Shown here: in pieces, positions 1-11,410 of the stretch
Layout: each line of letters opens with the position of its first letter
Position numbering within the stretch: the first letter of the stretch is position 1
Source: Corythucha ciliata
Lineage: Eukaryota > Arthropoda > Insecta > Hemiptera > Tingidae
NCBI GenBank assembly: GCA_038030265.1
Contig: CM075939.1
Span: forward strand, 14,303,253-14,367,252
Length of the DNA: 64,000 nucleotides
Direction: 5' to 3'
The notes under the pieces: model-generated
The model's input: the letters and a program-made list of their open reading frames with translations, nothing else
Told to the model about the DNA's origin: nothing
The model's database searches: none
Translations under genes and position numbers: made by a program

Positions 1-1859
1 CGATTTTCGGACCGCTCAAAGTTTCAGCAATTTCTCAGAACGATTGAAAAGATCCTAAATAGTAATTTAAAGGATCATTTTTCCCAACTTTGAAGCGCGC
101 TTTCACCCCTTACCCCCGCCTAACGCTCATTTCCTTTCCACTCAACTAATAGCTCGACAAAACTGTGAAACATTATCCCCAAGTCCACTTTTTTTTCTGC
201 ATTTTAAAATAATTAATTTCACTTCCTAGTTTCGAGGAAGGCCACTCAACCAACGGAGTTAGTGTGTGTTTGGTAGAACTGATGGATCGGCGAGAAAACG
301 AGCTTTTATTACGGTCGTCATTATTACGGCGCCGCCGTATTTTCGACGCATCTTGTCACCCACGCATCATACACTCACCATTTACTCGATTTTCTTCTCT
401 CTTCGGAGTCTTTGGCAGTTATATTGTTACCAGTGGTGGGTGTGGGGACTATACATCCGTTTGCTACAATGACTATGATCGTGAAACGTGTTATTGCTGG
501 TGAATATACGTATATATTTTTTTGAAAAAGAGAAACCGTGCAGCGATGTAGTAAGAGAATATTTCGCAAATAGATCGCCTATTTAAAAAAAATGTATATC
601 TTTGAATCCGTTCACCGAAAAAATGAGGGTGCGGCTATTTGCCCCGAAGATCACACTATTTCTTTGAACAAGATATTTACTGCTAATGGGCTGAAAAGAA
701 ATCAAAATGGCTAAGTGGATAGCGGCGTGTGGGATAGCCGACGGTTCAATACATGGATTCGAGTGGGTGCGAGGGGGACCGGCGAGGCTCCTAAATTTTA
801 CCAGCATCGATGACCTCAACGAGGCTCGTTAATAAGACTTTAAAAATCTCCGGATGATTCATAAAGTTGCAAGTCTTTTTTTTTTCTTGAAAAATCGTCT
901 TAATTTTTTATTTTTTAGAGTTAATAAAGAAAAAACGAAACTGGTCCAGCTAAACGGCAAAACACTTTGATGAATGATCCACGCAATGCGCGGGTTGGGA
1001 GATGGGGAGGGCAGACAACGCTATTCCATTTGTGCGGAAAGAAAGGGGAAGCGGGGTTGGTCGTAATTTTGACGGCAATGCTCTATTTTATGACTTCCCA
1101 TCTGGTTGAAACAAGTTTCTTTGCGCGTACTCCCAGCAGCAGCCGGAGAGACTTGAACGCAATACGAACAAAAAAAAAAAAAAAATTAATCCCGAGCCGA
1201 AAAGAAAAATATTTCTTTCGAGGGATATTAATGAGTTTAGAATACCGCTACCAATAAGAGAACGTGGAGCGTATAATTTGAGATTAGAGGGCAGATAATA
1301 ATGTGAAAATCATTGCGTTGTGCTGTCCAGAATAGAGCAGATCCCTCCCCATCCTCCCGGTTTAGTGGCTTTTCCCTTAGAATAAATTTAAAAATGTATT
1401 TTTTAAGCCGCAGTACCGTTAATTGGTTATCTTTGCAACTTCTCCTTTTTATTCTTCGGACCGTTGTCACGGGGAATCTTATGAATCACAAGTTTACAAA
1501 GTTATAATTGGCATCGGACGAACCCATCGACAAACCGTTCGCAAAGTTATAGGCTCGCAGGGTTAGGAAGAAGGGGACCGTATTGTCAATGAGTTTCTGG
1601 TGTAAATTACTCGGTACATCGTTTTTTTTTTTCACTGGATTCCATTGTTTGGTGGGGTTTAGGTACCCGCGGCATGCTATGGGGGACGACGACGGTACAA
1701 CGGGGTGAGTATGGCCAGAACCTGTGTATCGTCGGAGTCCATATTTAAGTACCTAAACTAAAACGTCAGTATTCTGCCGGATTCTAAGGCCATTGAGCTC
1801 TTTGAATAGATATTATATGAGCTCAGATGAATTCAAGAATGGCCTTTCGAGAATTATAT
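1..1859. other. Unassigned AT-rich sequence, no gene seen
   Basis: No open frame in this stretch has a recognisable family motif. The longest frames, below about 100 codons, have low-complexity composition. Homopolymer A and T runs recur, for example near 1170 and 1622. Host intergenic or intronic DNA is the simplest reading; short host exons cannot be excluded by eye. Confidence 0.5.
700..775 (+). repeat. tRNA-like (SINE-head-like) A-box/B-box sequence
   Basis: An A-box-like string tggctaagtgg lies at 708-718. B-box-like strings ggttcaata and ggattcgag follow at 743-751 and 755-763, at the spacing of a pol III internal promoter. No full cloverleaf with a paired acceptor stem could be made, so this is a degenerate tRNA-like sequence at most. 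It could be chance. Confidence 0.2.
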
Positions 1860-2280
1860 TTAAAACCACCCTATGAGCAACGTCCAGTTTCTCAAGTAGA
1901 TAAAAATGAGTATTTTCCCAAGCGACGTAAAATTCAAGGAAAAAAAGTTATTGAAATATGAAATAAACAGAAGTGGTCCCAATACAGTACCTTGCGGTAC
2001 GCCACAGGTCACGGGGATGTCAGAGCTAACAGCATCATGAATCTTTACAGTTTGCGTCCTATCCTTAACATAAGACGCTGTAAGGCTATGAGCAGTTCCG
2101 CGAATACCATATTTATGTAATTTTAGGAGCAAGGTTTCATGATCCAAGGAATCAAAGGCCTTCTCAATACCAAGAAAAAGTCCAATGACATGATCAGATT
2201 TATCCAAACTCTCATAAATAAATTTGCGCGAATAAAGAAATTTCACGACCATTCTGTACCCTTTAGGTACGGAGTAGACT
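1860..2280 (-). pseudogene. Non-LTR retrotransposon reverse transcriptase fragment
   Basis: The 130-codon minus-strand frame covers the middle of a non-LTR RT. It contains the motif A region FLGIEKAFDSLDH with the first catalytic aspartate. The segment ETLLLKLHKYGIRG follows, and then the motif B region GVPQGTVLGPLLF. The fingers and N-terminal part upstream and the YADD catalytic box downstream are missing or scrambled: after motif B the frame runs into FTSLGKILIFIYL where YADD should occur. The wording resembles Jockey, CR1 or L2-type elements rather than the R1-like copies elsewhere in the window. It is a dead fragment about 420 bp long, with F4-type repeat on its right side. The RT identity is firm; the clade is a guess. 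Confidence 0.85.
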
Positions 2281-2880
2281 GATTATTGATGATATACAGT
2301 AGCTGGCACACCATCTTCATTGCCAAAAGCACGGCCATTCATTGGTGGTCCAACCACACGATCAATTTGGCGTTTCTGGTGTATGGCAGCCCCAGAATCC
2401 CGGTGATTGAAAACATTAAAAGGAGCGAAATAAGGTATTGAAAGAATGAAAATCCATGAAACTGGGACTTGAAAGACCTTAAACGATGGAATTAAGGATT
2501 TTGAATGAAGCAAATCCGTAAATTTTCATTTTGAAAGAGCCACAATAGTACTTGAACTAGCGAATTGGTTTTTGAAAGAATGAAAATTGTCCAAATTGGG
2601 GTTTGAAATGAGAAAAAATTCGTGAAATTGGGTTTATGAGGAGCAAAATCCGTGATATTGGTTAAGAAAAAATCGACAATTCACGGTAAAATTTTGGTTA
2701 AAACTAACTTCTGGCTTATTTCATTTACTTTAAGAGTTGCTATTATTATTAGTTATATTGTTGTAGAATTATTATTATTGTTAAAGTTATTTTTAACGAA
2801 TAACTGTGGATTACAGAAGGAGCCAAATCCACAAAATTTGGCTTGTGGAATAACCAGCTTCTGTGAATTTGAACCTGTGA
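2281..2880. repeat. F4-type degenerate short repeats
   Basis: From about 2400 to 2870 there are loose repeats of phrases such as gaatgaaaatccatgaaact and gcaaaatccgtgatattggt at intervals of roughly 25-40 bp. The same phrase family recurs at 5.7-6.4, 12.1, 39.5 and 63 kb, and reversed at 53.5-54.3 kb. No coding sequence is recognised. The R1-like element begins at the right edge. Confidence 0.5.
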
Positions 2881-2884
2881 TTTG

Positions 2885-3300
2885 GGGCCGGGCGGGTGGC
2901 TGCCGGGAGCGCTTCGCCTGCTCTAGGACTTGGTGGTTGAGGCCTGGCAGGAGCGTTGGGCTGGAAGTACTACTGGTAGGCGTTTGTTCAGCTTCTTGCC
3001 CGATGTGCGGATTTGGCTGGCAGCGGCCAGGTGGTTCATACCTGGTTCATACCACCTCGATACTCACCGGTCATGGATCGTTCAACGCCAATGTTTTGGC
3101 TATTCCGGCGGTGGCACTTTCCTTTGTGCCCTTGTGGTGACGAGGACGAGACCGTTGATCACGTGCTTCGCCACTGCGGGTTCTATGATGACTTGCGTCA
3201 GGGTCGGCCCTGCAGACGAAAGGGGGCCCTGTGGAGCGAGGGGCCAAGGCGGGGCGTACCCTTGCTCTCCAAGCTGACGAGGATGGCACTTCGGTGGTGA
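2885..3300 (+). pseudogene. R1-like non-LTR retrotransposon, C-terminal end of ORF2
   Basis: Three overlapping frames together show the C-terminal part of a non-LTR ORF2. The pieces are EAWQERWAGSTTGR with FLPDVRIW (about 2936-3015), LTGHGSFNAN (about 3062-3091), and a zinc knuckle CPCGDEDETVDHVLRHC (about 3127-3177) followed by GFYDDLRQG. This order (W..W, GR, PD, LTGHG.FN, then the CCHC knuckle) is typical of R1 and related clades. At least two frameshifts separate the pieces, so the copy is inactive. GC content is much higher than in the flanking repeats. It sits just upstream of, and in the same orientation as, the 5' part of a similar element, so a 3' end precedes a 5' end. Confidence 0.85.
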
Positions 3301-3343
3301 CGCGGCTGGCTTCGCTCCCATGCCCGGATGAGCTGGGAGGGGG

Positions 3344-4095
3344 GTGAGGCCTGTTAGAGTCACGAGAGCCGGCACAGTCCTCCTCAAAATGAAGGAAGGG
3401 GCAGGGGACGTCGATGCCGTGGCCGGGGCCCTTAAGGAGGCCGGAATAACGGTCTCTGGGAGACCAGTCATGAGACCGAGGTCGTCCTCCCTGGAGTCCC
3501 AAGAGATTGGGATCAAAAGAGCCTCTGTGAAACGCTGCGATCCCACTTTGGGGTACTGCTGAAGAGGAATTGGGCATTGTGCCAATCCACAGGGTGGGCC
3601 GGCGGGATAGGGTTATTGACGACCTGGGATGTTGAGACGATCCCAGCAAGGAGATTGGCTTTGATTCAGGGCCCTTCTGTATGGGTAGGGTGGCTTGTGG
3701 TGCACCCTAAAGACCAGGTAGGCGCGACCAGGTGTTTCCGGTGTCAGAATTATGGACATCCTGCAAAGACGTGTACAGCGAAGGAGCCGGTGTGTGGCCA
3801 CTGTGCGCGCTCGGGTCACGAGTTCAGGGCCTGCACTCATAGGTCGGAGCCCCCAAAGTGCATAAACTGCACTAGGGCGAAGCGCTCCGCCACCCACGAT
3901 GCTGGGTCTCTGGGGTGCTCATCGTACCTGGCTGCTGTAAGATCGGTGGTCGACAGGACTGACTATGGCATCCAGGCTCCGGAGGAGTCCAAGCTGCCCA
4001 TGGAAATCGCGGAGGGGGATGTACCGGCGGGAATGGAAGAGGAGAGGACGACTGCGGGTGACGAGACATCTGGAGGGGCGAGAACAGACTGTTGA
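3344..4095 (+). pseudogene. R1-like retrotransposon ORF1 (gag-like), 5'-truncated, frameshifted
   Basis: This is the nucleic-acid-binding protein of an R1-like element. The first frame (3344-3562) contains VRVTRAGTVLLKMKEG, which resembles the segment before the zinc knuckles in R1 gag proteins. One frameshift leads to the second frame (3577-4095). That frame has three cysteine knuckles: CFRCQNYGHPAKTC, CGHCARSGHEFRAC and a longer variant starting CINC and ending GSLGC. An acidic tail follows. The normal N-terminal half is absent or unrecognisable. The stop codon overlaps the start of ORF2 in a TGATG. The protein would bind element RNA; this copy cannot make it intact. Confidence 0.88.
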
Positions 4096-4097
4096 TG
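4093..4097 (+). promoter_or_regulatory. ORF1/ORF2 TGATG stop-start overlap
   Basis: The TGA stop of the gag frame (4093-4095) shares its A with the ATG of the endonuclease frame (4095-4097). Short stop/start overlaps are used for termination-reinitiation in some R1-clade elements such as SART1 (UAAUG). The role here is inferred from position only. Confidence 0.6.
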
Positions 4098-5693
4098 GAA
4101 CTTAGTGTCCATCAACAGAATTTGGGGCGGAGCCCGCTGGTCCATGACCAGTTGCGGGTCCTGGCGGCGGCGCGCCAGGTCGACGTGCTGTTTCTTCAGG
4201 AGCCGCACTGGGCTGGCGGGCGCTTGACATCCTTTGGCGTGGGTGCTCGCCCGGTGTCGGGAGGATTCGCAGGGAGAACAGGCCCGCTGGCCTCAGTTGT
4301 CGTCCTCAACAAACAGCTCACCGTGTGCTCAGTGAGGTCTCATCCCTCTTGATACGTGGGGGCCGTGATTGTAGGACGGGGTACCAAGCAGATGGGCCTG
4401 ATCTCATGCTATTGGCCCCCTTCGCTGGAGGACGACACGGAGTTTGTTTCTTCCCTCGAGAACACCTTTACGTCCCTCAGGGGAACGCCCACGGTGGTTG
4501 GGGGGGACTTCAACGCTTGGGACCCAGCATGGGGCTCCAGGCATGGCTCGGCCAGGGGCGCGCAAGTGCGAGACCTTATGGCCGCGTGGGGTTTAGTGCT
4601 GTCGAACCGGCCGGAGTGTGGCCCGACTTTTCAGGGATTGCTTGGGGACTCCTACGTCTACCTCACTTGGACAGGCGGGAGCCCTTTGCCAATGGTGCGC
4701 TCGTGGGAAGTGAGTCAAGACACGTGTGCAGAGCACTGCCCTCTAAGCTACTCTCTGGTCATGGGAGGCACCGCTCAGATGGTCAAAGGGGATAAGGGTT
4801 GGTTCGATTTTCAGCGTGCCAACTGGGAGGCGTATTCTGCTGGAGCCGTCAGGGGGCTCCTCGAATCGTGGGAGTCAATTGTTGATCCGGCAGCACTATC
4901 GGAGGCCCTCATTGATGACGCTGTACTCCATTTGGAGGAATTTGTTAGAGGGGCTCGTAGGCTTCGACGTGCGTTTCAGCGCACGCGGGGCCCCGGGCGG
5001 GTGGTTGTAGGGAAAATAAAGTCTCCGGATATTCTCCCATTTTTGGAGGTGGCCGGCGGTAGCATAGAGGCTACCCTGGGGAACTTTCTGGAAAGGATAT
5101 TCTCTCAAGATGACCCAGGAACCGATAGCGTAGTCTCGAGGAGTGTTAGGGACGACGCCTGGCTCCCCCCGTTGACGGCTGGGAGCAAGAGCTTCTCGGA
5201 GGAGGAACTTCGGGCCTGTTGGGGTCGGGCTCCCGGCTTGACTGGGGTACGGCCCGAGATGTTGAAGCATTTGCCGGACCTAGTTGTGGAGGCCTACTTG
5301 GACCTTTACAACTGGTGTCTGGTTTCGGGGTAGTTCCCAACAAGGTGGCGGGTTGCGGTTGAGCGGCTCATCTTGAAGTCAGCGGACCGAGACCCTGCCT
5401 TGCCAGGGAGCTACCGGCCTATCAGCCTCCTGCCTTGCGAGAGCAAGGTCCTGGAGCGCCTCCTCCTGGCGAGGATGGAGCCTTTCATAGAGTGGGAGCT
5501 TCATGGGCGCCAGTTTGGGGCGATCCGAGGGGGTTCGACTGAGGCGGCCATAGGCGCCCTTCAGGCCTTGGTCGACTCCTCCCGGTGTAGGTATTCGGCG
5601 GCGGTGCTTTTGGACGTTCAGGGTGCCTTCGACTCCGCGTGGTGGCTGCTTGTCCTGGCGGCATTGCGCGAGTCCGCTGTCGTACTGGGCCAT
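4095..5693 (+). pseudogene. R1-like retrotransposon ORF2: AP-like endonuclease plus truncated RT
   Basis: The first frame (4095-4352) opens the endonuclease with DVLFLQEPHW, which holds the catalytic glutamate. A stop and small shift follow. The next frame (4356-5333) carries VVGGDFNAWDPAWGS, SYVYLTW and AEHCPLSY. Two active-site positions look altered: the aspartate expected in the S..DLTW motif is Y, and the usual SDH is AEH. The RT part starts after the linker with LPGSYRPISLLPCESKVLER (in the frame beginning 5373). It reaches motif A as LLDVQGAFDSAWW near 5608-5646. The sequence then breaks off at about 5690 into F4-type repeats, so the palm, thumb and zinc knuckle are missing. The element would nick target DNA and prime reverse transcription if intact; this copy is dead. 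Confidence 0.9.
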
Positions 5694-6420
5694 TTCTTCA
5701 TAAAAGTTAAATTTTGGATTTTGAAACCGTGAAAATCAGTGAAAATAACAAAAATTTGTGAAATTTCATAGCGATTTCCATTCAACACACTGCACAAGAG
5801 TAGTGCAGCGTCCTCTCCATAAACATATGTTTCAACTCCGAGAGGACGGGTGGAAAAACTTACACCACACGAGTCTATTGCATTGAATAGAAAACGCCAT
5901 TAGTTTTAAAGTGCCCAATTTGAAACATTTGGTTATGGAAATTTTCCAGCAAAATTGTAATTTTAAAAAGCCAAAATTACGATTTTTTTTTTGTTTTTCG
6001 TTTTTACCAAATTTGGTTTATGAATGAACCAAACCCGCCAACCTGATTTAAACTGGTTTTTAAGTATGGCAAGAATTCCTGAAATTGTGTTTTAAAGGAA
6101 CCAAGTCCACGAAATTGGGTTCTGAACGATAGAGAGTCCATAAAATTGGTGTTTGAAAGAGCAAAACCCTTAAAATCAGTTTTGATTTTGCAAATTCCAC
6201 TAAATTTTGTTTTTTGAAAGTTCAAACCCCTAAAAATTGAAATTTAAACGAGACGAATCCGCTAAATTTAGTTTTGAATTAGCGAAAATCCGCGAAACGG
6301 GCGTTTTCAATATTCAAGATGACGGAAATTTAATTTTTGAAATTGCCAAACGCGCATGATTGATTGTAATTAGACTTTGAGCCAAATTGTCTGATTTGTC
6401 GGTCTAATGTTTTGGATTGT
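5694..6420. repeat. F4-type degenerate repeats flanking a MITE
   Basis: This is AT-rich repeat sequence with recurring gaaattgggttttgaa and ccgctaaattt phrases spaced roughly 30 bp apart. It starts exactly where the R1-like RT is cut off. It contains the short inverted-repeat element at 5771-5898. No coding content. Confidence 0.6.
5771..5898 (+). mobile_element. Small MITE-like element, copy A (128 bp)
   Basis: The sequence begins gcgatttccattcaacac and ends with gaatagaaaacgcc, whose reverse complement begins ggcgttttctattcaa. This gives imperfect terminal inverted repeats of about 16 bp. A second copy lies in opposite orientation at 21823-21950, sharing the internal phrases cctctccataaacatatg and accacacgag in order. 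Two copies with matching ends inside different repeat families support a transposed unit. The class is unknown and it has no coding capacity. Confidence 0.7.
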
Positions 6421-8160
6421 GGGGTGAATTTCAGGATTTGGAGTGAAATAGAGGCATTGAGAGTGATTCAATGGCTGAAGGTCGCTGTATTGTTCTGCGA
6501 GTGGGCTTTGCTCTTTGATCTTCGCCCCTAACGCTTACAATCATCGAATAGCTAGTAAAATCGAGTTAGGCAAGAGACGCGGCTCACCAGAGATAATAGA
6601 CACAAAGGTGACTATGGGGACGTTGTGGTTACAGGCGCCGCTGCTTTGTTTAAAGATGAAACGTGGAAGATTTTGGGAGTAGAAGTACACCAGACGTTTC
6701 AATAAGTGGAGAAAGAAAAGTAGGGCAAAGAAGTTAGGGCAATTTTTACCTCTCCCCGAACACCTGAAAAATAAGCCCGCACGTCCTGGGACGCTCTAAA
6801 AAGTAGGACATGTCCAGGGAAAGAATAGGACGTCTGGTCAACCCTAAATGTGGGGAAACTATTTATAGGATTCTCAGAGGAAATTTCACACTCAGGCACA
6901 ACACGGCCACCAAGGATTTAGTCGCTCTGCGGAGTCTGGAGCCTATACCAAACCAAAACGACAACACAGAATTACTGTCATTTATGGCTACTTTTGGTCA
7001 GGTTTGTACAGTGGCCGGCCACATTTCTCATCGTTTAAAGCCCCAAATTTTGTGACTTCTGAATTTGAACGAGCCACAACGGCCGTTGAAAGTCAGTTTT
7101 GCAGGGGTTGATTGCCGTGTTTGTATTATATTATATTTACGTAATAAATGGATGAACGGATCCGCATTTTCTGTAGTTGTGTTTGAAAAGTAAGCGTGCC
7201 ACTCGATGTACATTTCAGATCGACATTTTTATTATTTCTGACCAAAAAATAGTATCGGGGGGTTTAATTTTAACGAGGGTATTTCACCCTAGTCACTGGG
7301 GCACAAATTAACGATTTATAGAACCGCGAATTCACGAATTTTTCATGGTATTTGAGCGCTTACTTCCTCATTATAAGTGCTATTATAGGCCCATTTCTTT
7401 TTTTCCAGCCAATTCAAGACGCTTCCAATCCTTTTTTTTTATATTAACCTCAACTTGATGGCCTCTCGGTGATTATAGCATTGTTTTACTTCTCTCTCTC
7501 GTATCGTGCAGGTACTTAAGAGTTTTAGAATGTGAAGGTAATAGCTCGGAGCTACATGATGAATGGTGTGGTTGTTGGGTACGGGTGGAGGAGGGGGTTT
7601 CAACGTGAAGGTACATTTTTGGAGCAATCTAGATAGAACGGTAGGATTTATGGTGGAATGGGTGAATACAACAACAAAATTGTAGGCAAAGTAAGAGAAT
7701 TTTGAAGCCGATTTCACGGTATAGGTATCTACTTGTGAGAACTTCGTAGCGTGCGGGTTTTCAACCGTTGCTAGGAGCGTGACATTTGAAGATGAAGTAG
7801 AAGAAGAAGGAAAAAAAAAAAAAAAAAAAAAAAGCGAGGAGTTTCTCGATCCAACACTATTAACAGGTGCGGGAGCTTCATTAAATTAAAAACTTAGCAG
7901 CTAAAAGTACGCGTTGGGATCTTTTTCCTTCATCTTTGAGGCCTCGCATTTGAACTACGACGACTATATAAATGCGGGAGGCAGAAATCCGCGAGGAGAG
8001 TGTTTAAAGATACTTTACTCGAGCTCAAAGCACGCAAAGTGTTGTAGATTTAAACGGCTATTTATATAAAATGAGTTCTATGAGCGCAAAAAGGCTTTCC
8101 TCTCACTTTTTTTTTCCTCCCATCGTGTTAAAAGCAAAACCATGGGCGAGCGTGGATCGA
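6421..8160. other. Unassigned sequence, no gene seen
   Basis: Mixed AT-rich sequence with an A24 run at 7811-7834. The open frames here (all under 95 codons) show no family motif. A weak F4-like phrase appears near 7060 (gaatttgaacgagccacaac). Confidence 0.45.
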
Positions 8161-10084
8161 AATTTATTTTTATTTCTCGACAATTTTCATTTTCCTCAAG
8201 CTACAAAATGTAATTCTATGAAATTTAACGACTGACGTAAACAGCGGTAGTGGTATAAATAGGTCTCTTAAGGAAGATATAATCGACGGGTGAACAGACC
8301 TTGTGCGGCCCACTCGGACAGTATATCGTTCGAAAAATAGCTTTACTAGTTGTCGCTTGTAGGCAGTTTTGAGAATAGGAGGGAGGGTGGGAGGGGGGCA
8401 AAGTGCTCTATGGACTTTTTTGCCCCAGCAAGAATGTGGTTCGTCTCGTGGCCAATACGACAGAATTCGCGGAAGACTCGTTATTGTGAGACTATCTATA
8501 CGCGAGGAAATCAAATCGTCTCCATCGCCCAGGGCCGAGACGCAAGCGTGGCACATTCTTTGCGGTTATAACCTCACGGTGAAGATCACCGTGTTTAAAC
8601 AATCTCGTTACGCATCATTTGCATGATTAAGTTATAACTTGACGCACTGACGTTCGCGATTCGCCTCTTTTTAGCTCGCTCGCGATCGGGCTGCCCTTCG
8701 CAGGAATTATTTTTCTCTTTCTCACTCACTCACCTCGTCTATTCCCACAACTAGCACCTTTTGGATTTTTCAAAATGTAATAGACTGCATATAATTACGG
8801 AACTTAAGTGAGACGCCCCTTTCTCTTGCCGTAGCCATCAGTCAGTTCCTTAACGTACCCTTTATTTCTGCTTAAATTAAATTTGCATTTATTCTACTCG
8901 AAGTGCATTAATGGGATTAAAAAAAAACTCGGTATACTGAGTATAGCGGGACGATGAGTTCCTATATGAGTGTAAGAAGCGGTCCTGATTGCCTCGAGCG
9001 TTATACTCAAAATATTCGCTATTGTAATACACCGCTCATATATCTCTAAAGTGTATATACATATATATTTCAGTAGTCATTGAGCAACCGGTGGTAGAGC
9101 ATAGCGATCGTTCCGATTAACTTCTGGGGCCAAGCCTTCATTATACTTTTTTTTTTCTCTCGAACGACCTTCTCATTTGCGGTCGAACTCGCTTCGAGGC
9201 ACACATTATACCCTCCAGGATCTAGGCAACACACACACACAAAAAGCACCAAGGAACCCCCTGAAGCGTCTAATTTTTTTGAATGAACCGAAAAATCGAA
9301 GCGAATCGCGGTCTCAAAAGTAAAAGGATACAATTTCGTTTGAATTAAAAAAAAAAAAGACGCGCGACTCGTGTGTATTCCCTATGTCAAAATGGGGGCG
9401 GAACATTATAAAAAGAAGAGCTCTCGAACTTGTAAGCAAAAAAAAAACTAGGGCAGGTCGACTGCCAATTGCGTAAAAAAAAAAATGTTCGCTACGAGAG
9501 GATATAGATGAGAATCTAAAGCCTTGTAGGAGAAGACAGGGGCAGTGGTGGAGGGTGGGGAAAGAGTCTCAATTCTCAAATAAACGGGAGGAGGGCAGCG
9601 GCACCCCGCTTGTTTCCAGCACGCTTCTTATTGACTGAAAAAAAAAAAAAATTGCCCCATTCTCGAACTTAAGCTTGAATGAAGCAATCCCGAAGGGATA
9701 ACAAACGCGACCTCATGCTTGAACTGTCTTGTAATAACCGTAACGATCTTTCTAATGTTGATTGGGGGTGTTTTTTTTTTGTTGTTGTAATCGTCGAAAA
9801 TTTTGATCTTGAGTCTGTGCCTTGTGGCGCGCAACATATGGGGCGATGTTTCATGGAGGGGAAAAAAAGGAGGAAGACCGTCGAGTACCCCCCCCCCCTA
9901 CCATCATACGGAACTTTGACTTGTGTTGGACAAAAGTGATCAATTATTAACGCTAGGACGTGACTTTTAAATGGTTTTAAACTTATGATCAGTCTAAACA
10001 TTAATTACATTGGATGGATGACCCTCTAATCATAAAAAGACCCGACCACAAATAGGCCCGCGAACACAAAAATCTCAGGTCACA
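8161..10084. other. Unassigned sequence, no gene seen
   Basis: Overlapping short frames at 8170-8626 on both strands reach 128 codons but lack any recognised motif and look like chance. Simple runs occur near 9230 (CA), 9613, 9772 and 9890 (C run). The sequence is free of the degenerate repeat families, so it may be single-copy host DNA. Confidence 0.4.
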
Positions 10085-10089
10085 AGCAC

Positions 10090-10140
10090 TGGCGTAACTA
10101 TAGAGGGGGAGGGGTGCAAGGGGCACCATGCCACAGGTAT
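10090..10140 (+). mobile_element. Possible DNA-transposon terminus (cactggcgtaacta)
   Basis: The string cactggcgtaactatagag followed by a G-rich stretch has the form of the CAGTGGCG-type ends seen at 16807, 11259 and 46453. No matching right end or target duplication was found nearby, so this may be a solo remnant or chance. Confidence 0.3.
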
Positions 10141-11257
10141 ACCGCGATGTTGGGGGTGAGTAACATAATATGGAGAACAGTGCGTTTTTCCTCTTCACAC
10201 ATTCACAAAACAAACTTCCCCGCAGTAACTATCAGCAGCAGCTAAAAGGTCTCACGCTTCTGGAAACGGGGATGGTAAATTGAAATTGCCAGCGAGAGCG
10301 GGGGGGGGATTACGAATAGGCGTTATTATTTTAACACGGTGTTATCCTATCACAATTAACATGGTTAATACGATGGATGCCGCCAGTGTTTTATCATCAA
10401 ACACCGCTCCGTACACAAAATTTTGAGCCCTAACTCGCCAAGTGAACATCTTGTTCGAAAACAGGACAGCGATTCACCCACTGATTCACTCCCATACACC
10501 GTTATATGCCTCCTTTTCTCTGAAAAGTCTGGAATTCGGCCGCACCCTGGCCACAGCCTGGACTTTCGGCCGACAAAAAACCAGACCAATGATGCGAGTT
10601 TGGATCTATCAAACACCAAATATCGCAATTGCGAGCCTATTTTGAACCCCGATGTCGCTCATTCAAAACCAACTTTTGCGGATTTTCTCTTCATGAGAAA
10701 CCAAATCCTCACCCTCCTCCCGCCGTCCGATCGTCGCTCCCGCATTTACGCCGACATCATTGTTGTCACTGTCGGTGGGATGTGGCGAGCGTGGCTCCCA
10801 CGTTTCAAGTGCGGTTAACCACCACTTGGCCGCAAGTCTTGATGACACCGAGGGCAGGATGGAGAATGTGTGTCTAGCAGTTGGATATCACAGTCCCACC
10901 GTTGCTGCCAAATGTCATGTATGTGGTGTGTTTCCATTTTTTGCTGATGTATCCCCGCCGTGGCAAGGTGCAGCAAGGCTGGAAATGACAGTTTGCAGAG
11001 GGTCCTGGTACGCGTCCAATGGCAAGGTCGTGCGAGAGGTCGGCTGGCAGAAACCCGGCCAGTATTTGAGCAGCTGCGTCCAGCGTGGGACACTGTTCAA
11101 TATTCGCGAAGGAAACGCTATTAGGATTCGGCATTACAGCGTGCGTACCCTGCGGATGTCGCGCTCTGGCCTTGGGTACACCCACCAGTGCGGAGCGCGG
11201 AAGATGCATGATGTGTAATAGCGCTGGCATGTATGCCACGATGCTCCCCACGACCTT
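10141..11257. other. Unassigned moderately GC-rich sequence with unrecognised open frames
   Basis: A 173-codon frame on the minus strand (10874-11395), a 152-codon frame on the plus strand (10760-11218) and a 131-codon plus frame (10423-10818) overlap here. None carries a motif I recognise, and the minus frame runs into a transposon terminus at its start. They could be unannotated exons, but overlap on both strands and lack of pattern favour chance frames in GC-richer DNA. Confidence 0.35.
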
Positions 11258-11258
11258 C

Positions 11259-11410
11259 AGTGGCTGATCTAAGGTAGGGGTCACAGGGGTCATGGCCCCT
11301 CCCTTGGAGTCGAGGTCACTTGCGCAAATAAAATCATCAAAACCTTCTCCGAAATCCCATCGAGCAAGGGTGATCACCTCTAATTTTAGGGTCATTTTCT
11401 CAGAGGTCCG
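11259..11410 (+). mobile_element. hAT-like element terminus, copy 1
   Basis: The sequence starts cagtggctgatctaaggtag and continues through ggggtcacaggggtcatggc. It matches in reverse complement the segment 46305-46453 for about 150 bp, including cgaggtcacttgcgcaaa, atcaaaaccttctcc and tcattttctcag. The leading CAGTGGC is the same terminal motif as the well-defined element at 16807-19587. I did not find the partner end or a target duplication, so only one end is claimed. Confidence 0.55.

Noticed and set aside
700..775. Functional tRNA gene
   Set aside because: Box-like motifs are present but no acceptor stem, anticodon arm or T arm can be paired consistently.
3071..3649. 192-codon and 161-codon minus-strand frames
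   Set aside because: Shadows of the GC-rich R1-like retroelement, whose plus-strand motifs (zinc knuckles, FNAN) are clear.
10874..11395. 173-codon minus-strand open frame as a possible host gene
   Set aside because: No recognised motif. Overlapping long frames exist on the opposite strand, and its start lies within a transposon terminus shared with 46.3 kb.
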